This document shows positions 62,693 to 64,000 of a DNA stretch of 64,000 nt, piece by piece. Numbering within the stretch: the first letter of the stretch is position 1; each line of letters begins with the position of its first letter. Source of the stretch: Lachnospiraceae bacterium (GTDB taxonomy: Bacteria > Bacillota > Clostridia > Lachnospirales > Lachnospiraceae); contig CAJTCY010000002.1 of NCBI GenBank assembly GCA_910575075.1, positions 1 to 64,000 on the forward strand. The letters are read 5' to 3'. The notes beneath the pieces were generated by a model. That model was not told where the DNA came from, did no database searches, and saw nothing but the letters and a program-made list of their open reading frames with translations. The translations under genes were made by a program, and so were the position numbers.

Positions 62693-63220
62693 TTAAAATT
62701 CTGGTTCAATCAGGCCATAGGTACTTCCTTTTCTCTTATAAACGACATTCACCTGTTCTGTCTCTGCATTCTGGAATACGAAGAAATTATGTCCCAGAAG
62801 TTCCATCTGCACACAGGCGTCTTCCGGATACATGGGCTTCATCCCAAAACGTTTGGTACGTATGATCTTAACGTCTTCATCATCTTCCACTTCTTTATCA
62901 ATATATTCCTTCTGGAAATTCGCTGCTGACTGCTTCTGATCTACGATCTTGTTCTTGTATTTCTTTAACTGCCGCTCAATAACTTCTTCTACCAGATCTA
63001 TAGAAACATACATATCGTTACTTACCTGCTCTGATCGGATAATATTTCCCTTTACCGGAATCGTGACTTCTATTTTCTGGCGTTCTTTTTCTACACTCAA
63101 GGTTACGAGAATATCAGTTTCCGGAGTAAAGTATCTCTCCAATTTAGATAATTTATCCTCTACTGCTTGTCTCAAGCCTGCGGTTACCTCGATATTTTTT
63201 CCACTAATTGTAATACGCAT
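62693..63220 (-). CDS. hpf: Ribosome hibernation promoting factor, long form
   Basis: 175 residues. The N-terminal domain (MRITISGKNIEVTAGLRQAVEDKLSKLERYF) sits in the decoding centre. After a linker, the C-terminal domain (IIRTKRFGMKPMYPEDACVQMELLGHNFFVFQNAETEQVNVVYKRK) dimerises and so makes 100S ribosomes without RMF. The ATG is preferred to a TTG three codons earlier. An extended -10 (TGCTATAAT) lies about 45 bases upstream. Confidence 0.95.
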   Translation of the reverse strand: MRITISGKNIEVTAGLRQAVEDKLSKLERYFTPETDILVTLSVEKERQKIEVTIPVKGNIIRSEQVSNDMYVSIDLVEEVIERQLKKYKNKIVDQKQSAANFQKEYIDKEVEDDEDVKIIRTKRFGMKPMYPEDACVQMELLGHNFFVFQNAETEQVNVVYKRKGSTYGLIEPEF

Positions 63221-63309
63221 GGTGTCCAACCCCTTTGCTGTTTATTTTTCTGATAAATGTATTATAGCATATTTGTCTTTTCAATACAATAAATCTCCAT
63301 GGTATTTTC

Positions 63310-63341
63310 TTGACATTCCACCGCCTGGGTAATAGTATACT
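63310..63341 (+). promoter_or_regulatory. Candidate promoter for the SDR gene
   Basis: TTGACA followed by TAGTAT (17 bp) or TATACT (20 bp). A palindromic element now lies between it and the gene. Confidence 0.45.
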
Positions 63342-63375
63342 TTTAGCTGCAGACCATTGGTAATTATGAAAACAT

Positions 63376-63661
63376 TAGGCAATTGCGAAACTATCAAATT
63401 ATCGAAATTTCATATACAATTTATACAATTGTTCTAAAATATTTTATCCATACGAAACGCACAAAATGCAGGGCGCACCAAGCATTACAACGAACCACTT
63501 AATACGAAAATCATGTTCCGCAAAGGCTTCCATGATTTTTGTGTTTCGTTTCCATGGTGCTAGAATGCATTTCTTAGCGTTTCGTATGATAAAATATTTC
63601 TGCTTAATTTTTTTGAATTGTATATGAAATTCAAAAATTTACTGAGTTTCGCAATTACCTA
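63376..63661. mobile_element. Palindromic MITE-like element, copy C
   Basis: 286 bp with TAGGCAATTGCGAAACT and AGTTTCGCAATTACCTA ends and long internal complementarity. It is flanked by the 10-bp direct repeat ATGAAAACAT, a clear target duplication. It lies in the leader of the SDR gene. Confidence 0.9.
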
Positions 63662-63692
63662 ATGAAAACATTTCTGAAAGGAGCTTTTGCTT

Positions 63693-64000
63693 ATGAAACC
63701 TGAAATTGCTTTTATCACTGGCGCTTCCCGCGGTATTGGACGTGCCATTGCCGAAGAGTTCGCCCAGGCAGGATTTTCTCTCGCCATCAACTGCCAAAAC
63801 TCCGCCCCTGAGCTAGAACAGCTTGCAGCAAAACTTAAAGAAACATACCATGTGCCCTGCATACCTCTGGTGGGTGATATCGGAAGAGAAGATTTTGTAA
63901 AGGATGCTTTTTACATGATAGAAGAAGCACTTGGTTCTGTGACCGTGCTGGTAAATAATGCTGGTGTCTCTCATATCGGTCTGCTGTCTGATATGAGCCT
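63693..64000 (+). CDS. Short-chain dehydrogenase/reductase, FabG-like (cut by window edge)
   Basis: About 102 N-terminal residues are visible. Cofactor motif TGASRGIGRAIAEEFAQAG and VNNAGVSH are those of classical SDRs, probably NADP-dependent 3-oxoacyl-ACP reductase-like. The catalytic Tyr-Lys lies beyond the edge, so the substrate cannot be judged. AAAGGAG precedes the ATG. Confidence 0.88.
   Translation, partial: MKPEIAFITGASRGIGRAIAEEFAQAGFSLAINCQNSAPELEQLAAKLKETYHVPCIPLVGDIGREDFVKDAFYMIEEALGSVTVLVNNAGVSHIGLLSDMS

Overview
The window looks like a chromosome segment of an anaerobic, spore-forming Firmicute of the class Clostridia, most likely a gut Lachnospiraceae (Blautia/Mediterraneibacter/Dorea-like). 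Support: sporulation genes (spoIIE, yabP, yabQ, sipL, dpaA/dpaB, a CotS-like protein), Gram-positive cell-wall genes, AT-rich intergenic DNA with strong AGGAGG ribosome sites, a T-box leader on proS, and a gut-type beta-glucuronidase. No rRNA, CRISPR array or complete prophage was seen. There is one tRNA (Tyr). An IS4-type transposase fragment enters at the left edge and a short-chain dehydrogenase runs off the right edge.

Layout. 1-5.5 kb: transposase end, T-box-controlled proS, an ATPase plus PD-(D/E)xK nuclease-like pair (possible defence module), and an AI-2E/YtvI-type membrane protein. 5.6-12 kb: pseudouridine synthase, OmpR-type two-component system, HD-GYP protein, beta-glucuronidase. 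12-21.8 kb: envelope and spore genes (murA, PrcB-like lipoprotein, plsC, ddl-murF, sipL, veg), a decayed LamG fragment, a palindromic mobile element and dinB. 21.8-29.6 kb: a heterodimeric ABC exporter, a second palindromic element, an FtsX-type ABC pair with a BceR-like operator, and a tiny par-type type I toxin-antitoxin locus. 29.6-34.5 kb: tcdA, larE, a DUF3783 protein, a LytTR/LiaF-like pair and the dipicolinate synthase genes. 34.5-40.3 kb is the most unusual part: a DUF3006-like gene, a palindromic element lying between it and a sigma-like gene that lacks region 4, a divergent gene joining two Myb repeats to a cytidine-deaminase-like zinc site, a solitary HicB, and an operon led by a LytTR regulator without its phospho-acceptor Asp, followed by tRNA-Tyr. 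40.5-51.2 kb: a GH13 glycosidase and then the conserved block ftsH-hpt-tilS-spoIIE-divIC-yabQ-yabP-rqcP-hup, all leftward. 51.4-64 kb: a sugar-binding lipoprotein with a chemoreceptor, phosphohexomutase, an Asn-rich PEGA lipoprotein, a CotS-like protein, cca, yqeY, an NlpC/P60 hydrolase, hpf and the SDR.

Three families of non-coding repeats are interspersed. (i) About 285-bp near-perfect palindromes with TAGG...CCTA ends and 10-13 bp target duplications (three complete copies, one remnant). (ii) About 185-205-bp modular hairpin repeats that at all three sites abut the T-tract of an intrinsic terminator (four copies). (iii) One unrelated 312-bp palindrome. Best candidates for something undescribed are the Myb-deaminase/HicB pair, the ATPase-nuclease pair and the terminator-associated repeat family. 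All functional statements are from reading the sequence only; no database search was run.
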